64,000 nt of DNA from Alkaliphilus metalliredigens QYMF. GTDB lineage: Bacteria > Bacillota > Clostridia > Peptostreptococcales > Natronincolaceae. This document shows, in pieces, positions 19,416 to 28,605 of this stretch (position 1 is its first letter; each line of letters starts with the position of its first letter). A program made the position numbers and the translations under genes. The notes below the pieces were generated by a model. The model saw only the letters and a program-made list of their open reading frames with translations. It did no database searches and was not told the origin of the DNA. The stretch covers positions 2,147,539 to 2,211,538 of the forward strand of contig NC_009633.1 of NCBI RefSeq assembly GCF_000016985.1. The letters are read 5' to 3'.

Positions 19416-20063
19416 TTATATAAGTAATTTTATTTGTGAATAATCATACTGTTTGCTTGCAGTATAGGCGTTATGAGATGTTTTGAAAATAATCTTTTCG
19501 TGAATTCCTAACAGTTTACTAGTATTAGAAAATATAAGTATAGCCAAATCCTCTATAGGCATTTTAATTGTTCCTTCTAAGTAACTCAACATAACCTCTC
19601 TTCTTGCACCAAAATCGGCTAATAGAATTCCCTTGTATTGAGATGGAGAAACTCTCAGATGGTAGTCTTGGATAAAACCTTGATAAATATTACTAATTCT
19701 ATCGGATAATAATTTATAAAAAGACTTTGTCTTCATAATTTCACCAAAAAATCTTTTGTTATTTGGATTAGTTAAAATAACTTTATAAAACACTATAGTT
19801 ACAAAAAAGTGTTTATAATAAGCGTCTGCACTACTATCTACTTTATCCCAAATAAATTCATAAATATTGTCTAAATAATCAGCAAAAATATTTATGACAA
19901 TCGTATCTTTGGTTTTAAAATGATAGGTCAAGTTTCCTAAGGATATATCAAGTTCATCGGCTATATCCTTCATTGTAGTTTTTTTATACCCTTTATTGTA
20001 GAACATCTCTTTGGCAGTAATATAAATTCTTTCTTTTGTTATTTCACCTTTTGTTTTTTGCAT
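19416..20063 (-). CDS. TetR/AcrR family regulator of the first methyltransferase cluster
   Basis: The 215-residue protein starts MQKTKGEITKERIYITAKEMF. The TetR HTH region is KKTTMKDIADELDISLGNLTYHFKTKD, about residues 25-60. The ATG at 20063 is preferred, with AAGGGA 9 nt upstream; a TTG three codons earlier is possible. The gene is divergent from the corrinoid methyltransferase operon, and two matching inverted repeats lie in the shared intergenic region. I infer it controls that operon in response to the methylated substrate or a product. Confidence 0.85.
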   Translation of the reverse strand: MQKTKGEITKERIYITAKEMFYNKGYKKTTMKDIADELDISLGNLTYHFKTKDTIVINIFADYLDNIYEFIWDKVDSSADAYYKHFFVTIVFYKVILTNPNNKRFFGEIMKTKSFYKLLSDRISNIYQGFIQDYHLRVSPSQYKGILLADFGARREVMLSYLEGTIKMPIEDLAILIFSNTSKLLGIHEKIIFKTSHNAYTASKQYDYSQIKLLI

Positions 20064-20125
20064 AAAAATCAATCCCTTTTTTTAGATATATAGATTATAA
20101 CATATTAATAAAAAAAAACGAATTT

Positions 20126-20150
20126 TTAGTAAATTTTTTATTTTTACTAA
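20126..20150. promoter_or_regulatory. Operator candidate 1 for the TetR regulator
   Basis: TTAGTAAA (20126-20133) and TTTACTAA (20143-20150) form an inverted repeat with a 9-nt spacer upstream of the -35 box. The half-site matches that of the second repeat at 20190-20212; the centres are about 63 bp apart, or six helical turns. Confidence 0.55.
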
Positions 20151-20158
20151 TTTTTCTA

Positions 20159-20212
20159 TTGACTTTTTTGAAGGATGGGATTAACATAATAGTAAATATA
20201 GAAAATTTACTA
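20159..20212 (+). promoter_or_regulatory. Promoter and operator candidate 2 of methyltransferase cluster 1
   Basis: TTGACT (20159-20164) lies 17 nt from TAACAT (20182-20187). TAGTAAAT (20190-20197) and ATTTACTA (20205-20212) form an inverted repeat immediately downstream, where a bound TetR protein would block the polymerase. Confidence 0.6.
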
Positions 20213-20263
20213 TTTTTATAATATTCTGTTTTGCGTAACTAATTAATAAAAGGGGTGATTTCT

Positions 20264-21088
20264 ATGATTATTATTGGAGAAAAGATCAATGGCACTATTC
20301 CAAGTGTAAAAAAAGCCATAGAAGAAAAAGACGAAGCATTTATTCGACAGCGTGCCATAAAACAAGTGGAGGACGGAGCAAATTATATTGATGTATGTGC
20401 AAGCACAGCACCTGAATTTGAAGTGGAAACATTAAAATGGTTAATAGAGACTGTTCAAGATGCTGTTGATAAGCCACTATGTATTGACAGTCCAAATGTA
20501 AGAACAATAGAAGCAGTTTTAAAGTATGCCAACAAACCTGGTATTATTAACTCTGTATCAGAAGAGGGCGGAAAGTGCGAAATTATTTATCCCTTAATGC
20601 AAGGAACTGCGTGGCAAGTAATTGGTTTAACCTGTGACAGCAAAGGAATTCCATGTGATGTACAGACAAAAGTAGACATAGCAAAAACTATGGTAGAAAA
20701 GGCAGCAAAGTATGATATTACACCCGACAGAATACATATTGATCCTTTGGTAATGGCACTTTCTACAGAAAATATATCCTTAACGAATTTTGTTGAGACG
20801 TTAAAAGCGATAAAGGGAATCTACCCTACTATCAAGATCACTTCAGGGTTAAGTAATATTTCATTCGGTATGCCACTGAGAAAAGTTGTTAATCAAAATT
20901 TTTTAACGATAGCAACCTATGTTGGAATGGACTCAGCTATTATGGATCCTTGCAATAGAGATCTGATGGCTTCACTTCTAGCAACGGAAGCATTATTAGG
21001 TAGAGATAAACACTGTAGAAAGTATGCAACAGCTTATAGAAAGAATAAGATTGGACCCATTAAAGTAAAAGAGACAGCAAAAGCATAG
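20264..21088 (+). CDS. Methyltetrahydrofolate:corrinoid methyltransferase (MT II, DHPS/MtrH-like), cluster 1
   Basis: The 274-residue TIM-barrel protein belongs to the pterin-binding methyltransferases (MetH domain 2, AcsE, MtvA/MtgA type). It starts MIIIGEKINGTIPSVKKAI and contains GANYIDVCASTAPEFE, PLCIDSPN, and ITSGLSNISFGMPLRK, the usual pterin-barrel segments. In an O-demethylase it moves the methyl from the corrinoid protein to tetrahydrofolate. The ATG at 20264 agrees with the near-identical paralogue at 27032 and has AGGGGTG upstream. It is the first gene of the operon. Confidence 0.9.
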   Translation: MIIIGEKINGTIPSVKKAIEEKDEAFIRQRAIKQVEDGANYIDVCASTAPEFEVETLKWLIETVQDAVDKPLCIDSPNVRTIEAVLKYANKPGIINSVSEEGGKCEIIYPLMQGTAWQVIGLTCDSKGIPCDVQTKVDIAKTMVEKAAKYDITPDRIHIDPLVMALSTENISLTNFVETLKAIKGIYPTIKITSGLSNISFGMPLRKVVNQNFLTIATYVGMDSAIMDPCNRDLMASLLATEALLGRDKHCRKYATAYRKNKIGPIKVKETAKA

Positions 21089-21160
21089 ATGATTTCTATG
21101 CAAACGATAACATAGTAAGATTTTAATAGAATTATACAAATTTTAAAGGGGGAGTTTAAA

Positions 21161-21811
21161 ATGGCAAGTGCAACAATGGACTTAAACGTATTAACACAAG
21201 CAGTCGGAGATCTTGATGAAGATCTAGTATTAGAGATGTTAAATGATTTCGTAGCAACAGAACCAAGTGAAGAGGAAGCTCAAACAGTTGTAGAAGCATG
21301 TCAAAAAGGAATGGCTACTGTAGGGGAATTATTTGATCAAGGGGAGTATTTTGTTGGAGATTTAATCTTTGCTGGAGAAGTACTAACCAGTGCTATTGAT
21401 ACTTTGAAACCTGTATTAGGTTCAGGAACCTCAGCAAAAATAGGAAAAATAGTTTTAGGTACAGTAGAAGGAGACCTACATGATATCGGTAAAAACATCT
21501 TCAAAAGTATGGCAGAGGCGGCAGGCTTTGAAGTATATGACATAGGCATAGATCAATCGGCTAAAGCATTTATAGAAAAAGTGAAAGAAGTGAAGCCTCA
21601 GGTGGTAGGCATGAGTGGGGTGCTTACTTTGGCCCTTGATGCTATGAAGGTTATAGTCGATGAATTTAAAAACGCAGGCTTAAGAGATGATATGAAGATC
21701 ATTATTGGTGGAAATCCCGTTACTAAGGAATCCTGTGTACAAATAGGTGCAGATGCCTTTACTACCAATGCAGCAGAAGGTGTGAAAATCTGTCAGGGGT
21801 GGGTGAGTTAA
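21161..21811 (+). CDS. Methyltransferase cognate corrinoid protein, cluster 1
   Basis: The 216-residue protein has a helical cap domain (about 1-90) and a B12-binding Rossmann domain. The base-off cobalamin motif is D105-L-H107-D-I-G110 in TVEGDLHDIGKNIF, with SGVLTLALDAMK and GGNPVTKE downstream. It shuttles the methyl group between MT I and MT II. It stops two bases before the next gene starts. It is closely similar to the protein at 27902. Confidence 0.94.
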   Translation: MASATMDLNVLTQAVGDLDEDLVLEMLNDFVATEPSEEEAQTVVEACQKGMATVGELFDQGEYFVGDLIFAGEVLTSAIDTLKPVLGSGTSAKIGKIVLGTVEGDLHDIGKNIFKSMAEAAGFEVYDIGIDQSAKAFIEKVKEVKPQVVGMSGVLTLALDAMKVIVDEFKNAGLRDDMKIIIGGNPVTKESCVQIGADAFTTNAAEGVKICQGWVS

Positions 21812-21812
21812 T

Positions 21813-22970
21813 ATGGAAAATGAAATCGCTTTATCTCAAGAAAGAACGCAATTATTCAAGGATTTATACAGGGGAAAAATACCTAAAAGAGTACCGATCG
21901 GCGTTAAGTTTTATCCAGAATTTTGCACGCAATATGCTGGAATGGACTTAGTAGAAGTCCAATGGAAGACTGAAAAACTTGAAGAAGTTTTTGATAAAGT
22001 ATGTACGGACTTTGTTTCTGATATACCCCCTATTGCTGCTAATCGATTTATTTCTTTTTATGAGCTGTTAGGTGCAAAAACCTTTGTCATGAGCTCAGGA
22101 GGGTTCATACAGCATCCAGAACTTCATGGTCTGGAGCCTGAAGAATATGATGAGTTTATTGCTTCACCATATGATTGCATTGTGGAAAAAATATTGCCGA
22201 GACTGTATACAAAGTTGGACACAGATTCAAACACCAAGGCTATGAATTTAGCTAAAGGAATGAAGGCATTTTATGATGAATTTGGGAACTTTGGAGCGAT
22301 AAAATCAAAAATGATAGAGAAACATGGATATGCCATTTTTCCAGCAAACTCAGGGAGCTTCTGTGAAGCACCTTATGACTTTGTAGCTGACATTATAAGA
22401 GGATTTAAGGGGATTTCTAATGATATAAGAAGACATCCCCAGAAGGTTTTAGAGGCCTGTGAAGCTGTAACACCTTTAATGATAAAGAAAGGGACACCAG
22501 CTGTTCCATCGATAGATGGAGAAACAATGATACCACTGCATATGGCTCCGTATATGCGACAAAAGGATTTTGAGAAATTCTATTGGCCTACCTTTAAGAA
22601 AATGGTTGAATCCCTTGCAGCTAAAGGGCAAGGTGTTTATCTGTTTGTGGAGCATGATTGGATGAGATATCTAGATTATTTATATGAACTACCTGAAAAT
22701 ACAAGGATGAGATTTGAATATGGAGATCCTAAGCTAGTCAAGGAAAAGCTAGGGAACAAGCATATCCTTAGTGGTTTTTATCCGATTTCTCTACTAAGAA
22801 ATGGAACAAAAGAACAGTGTATAGATAAGGTTAAAGAACATTTAGATATATTAGCACCTGGAGGAAGATACTATTTTGATTTAGATAAAGTTGCAATTAC
22901 TGCAGATAGCGTTAATATTGAAAATTTAAAAGCTGTATTAAATTATGTCTATAAAAATGGAAAATATTAG
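21813..22970 (+). CDS. UroD-fold substrate:corrinoid methyltransferase (MT I), cluster 1
   Basis: The 385-residue protein has the uroporphyrinogen-decarboxylase fold but sits in a corrinoid operon and is far longer at the N-terminus than MtaA/MtbA. It lacks their His-x-Cys zinc motif. Instead Glu280, Glu295 and His317 form E-x14-E-x21-H, very close to the E-x14-E-x20-H zinc motif that I recall for ether-cleaving MT I enzymes of Acetobacterium. It therefore probably takes a methyl from an ether or similar donor onto Co(I). The substrate is unknown. The ATG follows GGGTGGGTGAG inside the end of the corrinoid gene. Confidence 0.8.
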   Translation: MENEIALSQERTQLFKDLYRGKIPKRVPIGVKFYPEFCTQYAGMDLVEVQWKTEKLEEVFDKVCTDFVSDIPPIAANRFISFYELLGAKTFVMSSGGFIQHPELHGLEPEEYDEFIASPYDCIVEKILPRLYTKLDTDSNTKAMNLAKGMKAFYDEFGNFGAIKSKMIEKHGYAIFPANSGSFCEAPYDFVADIIRGFKGISNDIRRHPQKVLEACEAVTPLMIKKGTPAVPSIDGETMIPLHMAPYMRQKDFEKFYWPTFKKMVESLAAKGQGVYLFVEHDWMRYLDYLYELPENTRMRFEYGDPKLVKEKLGNKHILSGFYPISLLRNGTKEQCIDKVKEHLDILAPGGRYYFDLDKVAITADSVNIENLKAVLNYVYKNGKY

Positions 22971-22982
22971 GGGGTGGTGAAG

Positions 22983-23126
22983 ATGGAATCAAAATACTAT
23001 AAGACCTGGGAGGAGTATAAAGCCGATAATCCTGAAATCAAAGAGAGCTTAGAACCAATGATGGCACCGAAGCTACAAAAATACGAAGATATGCTATTTA
23101 ACTTTATTTTATCTTTAGTATTATAA
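22983..23126 (+). CDS. Conserved 47-residue protein following the UroD-type methyltransferase (copy 1)
   Basis: The frame opens 12 bp after the methyltransferase stop with a GGGGGTGGTG ribosome site. It encodes MESKYYKTWEEY ... MMAPKLQKYEDM, ending in a hydrophobic tail FNFILSLVL. A second gene of exactly the same length follows the paralogous methyltransferase at 31286. The two share KYYKTWEEY, PEI, MAPK and the hydrophobic end, with conservative changes elsewhere. This is strong evidence that it is a real gene. I recognise no family; it may bind or stabilise MT I or anchor it near the transporter. Confidence 0.85.
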   Translation: MESKYYKTWEEYKADNPEIKESLEPMMAPKLQKYEDMLFNFILSLVL

Positions 23127-23130
23127 GGAA

Positions 23131-23179
23131 GTCATAAGCGTTAACTTAATTTATAGTTACACTAGTCAACGCTTATGAC
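23131..23179 (+). terminator. 12-bp hairpin between the small protein and the transporter gene
   Basis: GTCATAAGCGTT (23131-23142) and AACGCTTATGAC (23168-23179) are perfectly complementary, and an A-rich stretch rather than a T-run follows. It may be an mRNA-processing or partial termination site. A hairpin in the same place follows the second small gene. Confidence 0.55.
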
Positions 23180-23215
23180 AAAAAAGTATAGAAATTCAAA
23201 TTGGAGGAATGTAAA

Positions 23216-24580
23216 ATGTCTGAAAGAATTAGGAAAGGAATTATAAACGCTTATGGGTTCGGAGAATTAGGGTTCATAATAATGATGACATTAGCAACAA
23301 CTTATTACTCCTACTTTCTTACTGATGTTGCTTATATAGGGGCAGCTGCTATGGGTACCATTCTTTTGGTTGCCAGAATTGTAGATGCTATATCTGTACC
23401 AATTGCTGGAGCAATCATTGAAAAAAGTAATATGAAATGGGGAAAATATCGGTCTTGGATTTTAGCGAGCCCTCCCTTCATACTTCTTTTCTTTATCTTA
23501 ATGTTTACAAATCTTAATATAAGTCCTGTAGCAAAAGCTATTTATTTAGGGGGATCTTATATAATAGCCCATGTATGCGTTAACCTAGGCTATACTAGCT
23601 ATTTGTCTCTTATACCTATATTGGGAACAGAGCCTAAAGACAGGTTGCTTCTTGCCTCTAGAAGAGGTCAAGCAAATGCCGCTGGAAAAATTATTTTTAG
23701 TGTGATTGCAATGCCTATGATCATTTTTTTAGGAGGTGGGAATGAAGGTAGAGGTTTCTTTATAACAACTATTATTTTCACATCACTCATGCTTATTGGG
23801 TTTTACATAGTAGCTAATATTTCGAAAGATTTTGATACCAGTAGGGATACAAATACTAAAAAAGAAAAGCTATCTACTAATGAAATGATTTCTCAAGTCT
23901 TTATAAATAAACCACTTCTTATACTGATGTTTACAGAAATAACAAGATGGACTAGTATGTTTACATTGTATGGATTGGCAGCTTATTATTTTAGATATGT
24001 TGTAGATAATATGTTGATGATATCTGTTTTTTTCACCAGTGTTAATATAGCCATGCTAGTGGGGACTACTGTCGCTGCGCCTTTAGCCCAAAAAATTGGC
24101 AAAAGAAATACTTATCTATGCGGTTTAGGGATTTTGCTTTTAAGCTTAGTATTAGCTTGGCTAATTGCTAATAATGCTATGACGTTTATTGTCCTTATGA
24201 CAATTGGATACTTTGGTTTTGCATTTGGAAACAACTTAAATGCAGCCATGTACTCAGATGCTGTTGATTATGGGGAATGGAAAACTGGAAAAAATGCAAG
24301 AGGTTTTATTATGTCAATGTTTTCGTTACCAATAAAAATAGGTATTGCTATTGGTGGAGCAGCAGTTGGATATGGTCTTGCAGCAATTGGCTATATGGCA
24401 GATTCGGTAGCGACAACGCAATTAGTAGGTAGCATAAATATGCTAATAACCTTACTTCCAGCATTTTTTGTTGCACTCGGTATCATTGGAATGTTCTTCT
24501 ATAAGTTAAATAATGAAAACATTATTCAAATGCAGCTAGAAATTCAACAAAGAAAAGCCTCAGAAAATCCAGTGAATTAA
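23216..24580 (+). CDS. GPH-family (MFS) cation symporter, cluster 1
   Basis: The 454-residue protein has about 12 membrane segments and the glycoside-pentoside-hexuronide:cation symporter signature SDAVDYGEWKTGKNARGF near residue 355. N-terminal segments TTYYSYFLTDV and ARIVDAISVPIAGAIIE are also typical. The ATG at 23216 follows GGAGG. Its place in the corrinoid methyltransferase operon suggests that it imports the methylated substrate, which could be a methoxylated aromatic or a glycoside-like compound; that is inference. The paralogue at 28606 lies in cluster 2. Confidence 0.88.
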   Translation: MSERIRKGIINAYGFGELGFIIMMTLATTYYSYFLTDVAYIGAAAMGTILLVARIVDAISVPIAGAIIEKSNMKWGKYRSWILASPPFILLFFILMFTNLNISPVAKAIYLGGSYIIAHVCVNLGYTSYLSLIPILGTEPKDRLLLASRRGQANAAGKIIFSVIAMPMIIFLGGGNEGRGFFITTIIFTSLMLIGFYIVANISKDFDTSRDTNTKKEKLSTNEMISQVFINKPLLILMFTEITRWTSMFTLYGLAAYYFRYVVDNMLMISVFFTSVNIAMLVGTTVAAPLAQKIGKRNTYLCGLGILLLSLVLAWLIANNAMTFIVLMTIGYFGFAFGNNLNAAMYSDAVDYGEWKTGKNARGFIMSMFSLPIKIGIAIGGAAVGYGLAAIGYMADSVATTQLVGSINMLITLLPAFFVALGIIGMFFYKLNNENIIQMQLEIQQRKASENPVN

Positions 24581-24610
24581 TAATGTTTAAAAAAAATTAA
24601 TAGTTCAGTG

Positions 24611-24677
24611 GCCTCCATAACAAATGCCTATAGGATGATAAGGATATCAAATTAAGAGTAGGGTAATTTATGGAGGC
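24611..24677 (+). other. 10-bp inverted repeat bounding a 47-nt loop upstream of the YjiH-type gene
   Basis: GCCTCCATAA (24611-24620) and TTATGGAGGC (24668-24677) are perfectly complementary, followed by AATTTTATTATAAAT. The loop contains the palindrome CCTATAGG. It could be a terminator or a structured leader; I could not match a known riboswitch. Confidence 0.45.
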
Positions 24678-24733
24678 AATTTTATTATAAATATTGTTTT
24701 GATTTGCACCTCAATTATTTGGGAGTTGGTATT

Positions 24734-26056
24734 ATGAATGTTGATTCTATAGAAAAGAGTAATTTAAAAGCTTCATTTAAAATGATCATAATGAGTTTAA
24801 TAGGCATCTTTTCTTTTTTTATCAACATAAGAATAGGAGAAGAAAGTACTATATTTGTAAACCATCTATCGAATTTTTTAACAACAAGGCTGTTTTCTAT
24901 ACTGCCTTATATCATATTAATAATCAGTAGTTATTGTGTAATAGATATTATTCGTAATAGATCTAATTATAATAGGAGCATTGTTGTAGTTATTTTTTCA
25001 ATATGTAAAATAATGGGATTTGCTTTTCTATTGTTTACAATGGTAGGGGTGGGACCAGAATTTTTATTGGATGAATCTATTGGCGTATTTGTATTATATA
25101 AGCTATTAATTCCTATTACAATAAATATACCTGTAGCAGCATTGTTTTTACCATTTTTACTGGACTATGGATTCGTTGACTTTATAGGAATCTTATTACA
25201 GAAAATAATGAGGCCTCTTTTTAAATGTCCAGGAAAATCTGCAATTATTGCTGTAACGGCTTTTTTAGGGAATTTTTCTGTAGGACACATTGCTGTAGAT
25301 AGTATGTATAAGGAAGGAAAATTAACTGAAAAAGAAGCCGTAATTATGGGGACAGGGTTTTGTACTTGTTCGATAGGATTTTTGATGGTGCTTGCCAATA
25401 CGTTAAACATCATGGAGTATTGGACATTTTATTTTTGGAGTAGTCTAACAATTACTTTTTTTGTAACGTTTATTTCTATTAGATTATGGCCCCTTAATAA
25501 AAAAGAAAGTAAGTATCATGCTGAAGTAGTACCACAACCAGAACATGAATTTAAAAGTAATTTAATAAAGAATGCATATGCTACAGGGTTAGCTGTTGCT
25601 GAAAGAGCTGAGCCAATACAGAAAAGGTTATGCTTTATATTGAGAGAGAGCTATAAAATTCTATCAGGGTTGTTATGTGGGGCGATGTTTTTTGCATCAA
25701 TAGGTTTGTATATAAACCAAACTAGCTCCTTTTTTACTTATTTAGGATACATTCACTATCCCTTCTTAAAACTTGTTAATATTCCTGATATAAAAATAGC
25801 GATGGAAGCAAGTGGAATTTCAATTTTAGACCTTTTTCTACCAGCTGTAATCGCGGCAGAGCAGGGGGCGGCATTGGAAACGAGGTATTTAATCGCTGTA
25901 ATGCCAGTTTCCATGATTATTTTTTTTGCAGGTTTTATTCCTTGTATATTATCTACTCAAATACCTATAAAATTTATTGAATTAATTGCTCTGTGGATTC
26001 AAAGAACGATACTTACAATAATATTTGCAGGCACTATTGCAATGCTTTACTTCTAA
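24734..26056 (+). CDS. YjiH-family membrane protein with nucleoside-recognition (Gate) domain
   Basis: The 440-residue protein has about ten membrane segments and two Gate-like halves: FLGNFSVGHIAVDSMYKEGKLTEKEA around residue 185, and EASGISILDLFLPAVIAAEQGAALETRYLIAVMPVS near residue 370. The family is associated with transport of nucleosides or small ions but is poorly defined. The ATG at 24734 is chosen with GGGAGTTGG upstream. It may be part of cluster 1, separated by the inverted repeat, or an independent gene. Confidence 0.75.
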   Translation: MNVDSIEKSNLKASFKMIIMSLIGIFSFFINIRIGEESTIFVNHLSNFLTTRLFSILPYIILIISSYCVIDIIRNRSNYNRSIVVVIFSICKIMGFAFLLFTMVGVGPEFLLDESIGVFVLYKLLIPITINIPVAALFLPFLLDYGFVDFIGILLQKIMRPLFKCPGKSAIIAVTAFLGNFSVGHIAVDSMYKEGKLTEKEAVIMGTGFCTCSIGFLMVLANTLNIMEYWTFYFWSSLTITFFVTFISIRLWPLNKKESKYHAEVVPQPEHEFKSNLIKNAYATGLAVAERAEPIQKRLCFILRESYKILSGLLCGAMFFASIGLYINQTSSFFTYLGYIHYPFLKLVNIPDIKIAMEASGISILDLFLPAVIAAEQGAALETRYLIAVMPVSMIIFFAGFIPCILSTQIPIKFIELIALWIQRTILTIIFAGTIAMLYF

Positions 26057-26305
26057 CTTCAAATTTCGTAACCTTCGAAAAAAGAGTGAATTTATAAAAT
26101 CATGAATTTTAGTTCAAACGAACCTACATAATGAGCACCGTATTGATGGTATATCCCCTTAGTTTTAGCTAAAAGTATCCATGCTATAAGATTATTTAAT
26201 TTTCGGTAGATTATATAAATCATTATATTTCATGTTTTCTCTATAGCTTTACTTTTTCAGAGGCTTCCCAGGCACCACACTTGTTTAAAATAGTGGATCA
26301 CTTTT

Positions 26306-26772
26306 TAAAGCATCCCAAGACTTTAATAATAAGTCTTCTATGTTTTTTAGGATCGCGTTAGGTTGTGTATGGCTCTTCTTATTAATCGAGAGAGGAGTGA
26401 ATATACAGAGATATGATTATATGCATCCAATACGTATGATCATGCCACCGGCAGTATGGGTCCTGATCTCTCTTCAATACATATATAAGTATCATAATAA
26501 TAAAGAGATCAGAGAAAGAGGAATCACAACAGATACAGGTTTTATCTATTGGAAAGAAATCGTGTGGTATGACTGGAAAGAAAATAACGTACTGGAGATA
26601 ACCTATCGACCCAGTGGACGTTTTTCTCTTAAAAAAGAAAGAAATAAAATATAATATTTATGAGTTGTCGTCTCTCTTTAAAACTGAAGCAGAAACTAAA
26701 GGGATAGCATATAAATTAGGCAAGTTTGATCTTAGAGACCTCGGAAAAGCACAAGCTTTTGCAGTTAAATAG
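26306..26772 (+). pseudogene. Chimeric remnant: truncated DUF5673-like gene joined to a foreign tail
   Basis: Residues read from 26306 to about 26650 match the intact gene at 39907 almost codon for codon (KASQDF ... SLKKERNK), but the first third is missing. At 26650 the similarity ends and a different frame continues with YELSSLFKTEAETKGIAYKLG to a stop at 26772. The joint sequence and the start of that tail occur again at 31534-31587. It is therefore a recombination product and probably not functional. Confidence 0.7.
26643..26697 (+). repeat. 55-bp repeated segment, copy 1 (other copy 31534-31587)
   Basis: Both copies share AATAAA..ATAATATTTATGAG followed by TCTCTTTAAAACTGAAGC. Each encodes a YELS-x-LFKTEA segment, the remnant of a coding tail. 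The second copy has a stop soon after. Confidence 0.7.
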
Positions 26773-26775
26773 ATA

Positions 26776-26822
26776 TAAAGCAACCTTGAACCCTGTGAAT
26801 GCAGGACGATAGATTGCTTTTT
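26776..26822 (+). terminator. Candidate terminator upstream of cluster 2
   Basis: AAAGCAA (26777-26783) pairs with TTGCTTT followed by T-run at about 26813-26822, with a long loop. Confidence 0.45.
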
Positions 26823-26941
26823 TGATTCCGCCGATCTTCTTGCCAAAATAGATATTCTTTACCTAATCCACAAGACTAAAGAGCGTACAAAAATTAATCG
26901 ATAGAATATTCACAATATTTAAAAAAAAAACCTCAAATATA

Positions 26942-26998
26942 TTGACATATTCATAACAGCTGATATAATTAAACTATAAAGTATATACCTGTATATAC
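26942..26998 (+). promoter_or_regulatory. Promoter and GntR-type operator of methyltransferase cluster 2
   Basis: TTGACA (26942-26947), a 16-nt spacer and TATAAT (26964-26969) form a strong promoter. GTATATAC-CT-GTATATAC (26981-26998) follows, a near-perfect palindrome of the kind bound by HutC-type GntR proteins. The core TATACAGGTATA, read on the other strand, recurs at 35486-35497 before the DUF1638 gene. Confidence 0.75.
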
Positions 26999-27031
26999 AA
27001 GTGTGCGAAAGCAAAATGAAGGGGGATTTTC

Positions 27032-27841
27032 ATGATTATTATTGGAGAGAAGATTAATGGCACTATTCCAAGTGTAAAAAAAGCTATCCAAGAAAAAGAT
27101 GAAGCATTTATTCATGAACGTGCTATAAAGCAAGTGGAGTCAGGAGCAGATTATATCGACGTATGTGCCAGTACTGCACCTGAATTTGAAGTGGAAACAT
27201 TAAAATGGTTAATAGAGATTGTTCAAAATGCTGTTGATAAGCCACTATGTATTGACAGTCCAAATGCTAGAACAATAGAGGCAGTATTAAAATATATCAA
27301 ACAACCCGGTATCATAAATTCTGTTTCAGAAGAAGGCGGAAAGTGCGAAATTATTTATCCCTTAATGCAAGGAACAGCGTGGCAGGTAATTGGTTTAACC
27401 TGTGACAGCAATGGAATTCCATGTGATGTACAGACAAAAGTAGACATAGCAAAAACTATGGTAGAAAAAGCAGCAAAGTATGAGATTACACCCGACAGAA
27501 TACATATTGATCCTTTGGTAATGGCACTTTCTACAGAAAATATATCCTTAATGAATTTTGTTGAGACGTTAAAAGCGATAAAGGGAATGTACCCTACTAT
27601 CAAAATCACTTCAGGGTTAAGTAATATTTCATTCGGTATGCCACTGAGAAAAGTTGTTAATCAAAACTTTTTAACGATAGCAACCTATGTTGGGATGGAC
27701 TCAGCTATTATGGATCCTTGCAATAGAGAGATGATGGCTACACTTCTAGCAACAGAAGCCTTATTAGGTAGAGATAAACATTGTAGAAAGTATGCAACAG
27801 CGTATAGAAAGAATAAGATTGGACCGATGAAGCTTAGTTAG
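27032..27841 (+). CDS. Methyltetrahydrofolate:corrinoid methyltransferase (MT II), cluster 2
   Basis: The 269-residue protein is nearly identical to the cluster 1 enzyme at 20264; long stretches of DNA are also identical, so the duplication is recent or kept similar by gene conversion. It has the same pterin-barrel motifs (GEKINGTIPSV, DYIDVCASTAPEFE, ITSGLSNISFGMP) and ends six residues earlier. It is the first gene after the promoter with the GntR-type operator. AAGGGGGAT precedes the ATG. Confidence 0.9.
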   Translation: MIIIGEKINGTIPSVKKAIQEKDEAFIHERAIKQVESGADYIDVCASTAPEFEVETLKWLIEIVQNAVDKPLCIDSPNARTIEAVLKYIKQPGIINSVSEEGGKCEIIYPLMQGTAWQVIGLTCDSNGIPCDVQTKVDIAKTMVEKAAKYEITPDRIHIDPLVMALSTENISLMNFVETLKAIKGMYPTIKITSGLSNISFGMPLRKVVNQNFLTIATYVGMDSAIMDPCNREMMATLLATEALLGRDKHCRKYATAYRKNKIGPMKLS

Positions 27842-27901
27842 TGCAAACGTTATCAAAAAATATTTTAATAAACTCAAAATAATTTAAAGGGGGATTTGAA
27901 A

Positions 27902-28552
27902 ATGACGAGTGCAGTAATGGATTTAAATGTAATAACACAGGCAGTAGGAGATCTTGAAGAGGATTTAGTATTGGAGATGTTAAATGAATTTGTAGCAACA
28001 GAGCCAAGTGAGGAAGACGCACAAAAGGTAGTCGCGGCATGTCAACAGGGAATGGCTATCGTAGGGGACTTGTTTGACAAGGGCGAGTATTTTGTTGGCG
28101 ACTTGATTTTTGCTGGGGAAGTATTAACTAGTGCTATTGAAACACTAAAGCCTGTTATAGGCTCAGGTACGACAGAAAAGATCGGGAAAATGGTTCTTGC
28201 TACAGTAGAGGGAGATTTACATGACATCGGTAAAAATATATTCAAAAGTATGGGAGAAGCAGCAGGTTTTGAAGTGCATGATTTGGGAATAGATCAATCT
28301 GCCACTGCAATCATAGAAAAAGTAAAGGAAATTAAGCCTCAAATTTTAGGAATGAGTGGCGTACTTACTTTAGCTCTTGATTCTATGAAGGTTACAGTGG
28401 ATGAACTTAAAAAAACAGGATTAAGAGATGATATGAAGATTATTATTGGCGGAAATCCTGTTACAAAAGAATCCTGTGAGCAAATAGGTGCAGACGCATT
28501 TACAACTAATGCCGCAGAAGGTGTAAAAATCTGTCAAGGGTGGGTGGAGTAA
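27902..28552 (+). CDS. Methyltransferase cognate corrinoid protein, cluster 2
   Basis: The 216-residue protein is a close paralogue of that at 21161, with the same D-x-H-x-x-G motif (EGDLHDIGKNIF near residue 105). The ATG at 27902 is chosen by analogy and has AAAGGGGG upstream; an in-frame TTG two codons earlier is unlikely. It is probably the methyl carrier between the cluster 2 MT I and MT II. Confidence 0.93.
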   Translation: MTSAVMDLNVITQAVGDLEEDLVLEMLNEFVATEPSEEDAQKVVAACQQGMAIVGDLFDKGEYFVGDLIFAGEVLTSAIETLKPVIGSGTTEKIGKMVLATVEGDLHDIGKNIFKSMGEAAGFEVHDLGIDQSATAIIEKVKEIKPQILGMSGVLTLALDSMKVTVDELKKTGLRDDMKIIIGGNPVTKESCEQIGADAFTTNAAEGVKICQGWVE

Positions 28553-28605
28553 TAGGAGTGATGCCATAGTATAGAGCTTTTAAAATAGCATAGGGGGGTC
28601 GTAAA

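Noticed and set aside
21813..22970. True uroporphyrinogen decarboxylase
   Set aside because: The fold is shared, but operon context, length and the E-x14-E-x21-H pattern indicate a corrinoid methyltransferase.
24611..24677. Riboswitch before the YjiH-type gene
   Set aside because: The stem and 47-nt loop do not fit purine, preQ1, THF or other consensus patterns that I could recall; kept only as an inverted repeat.
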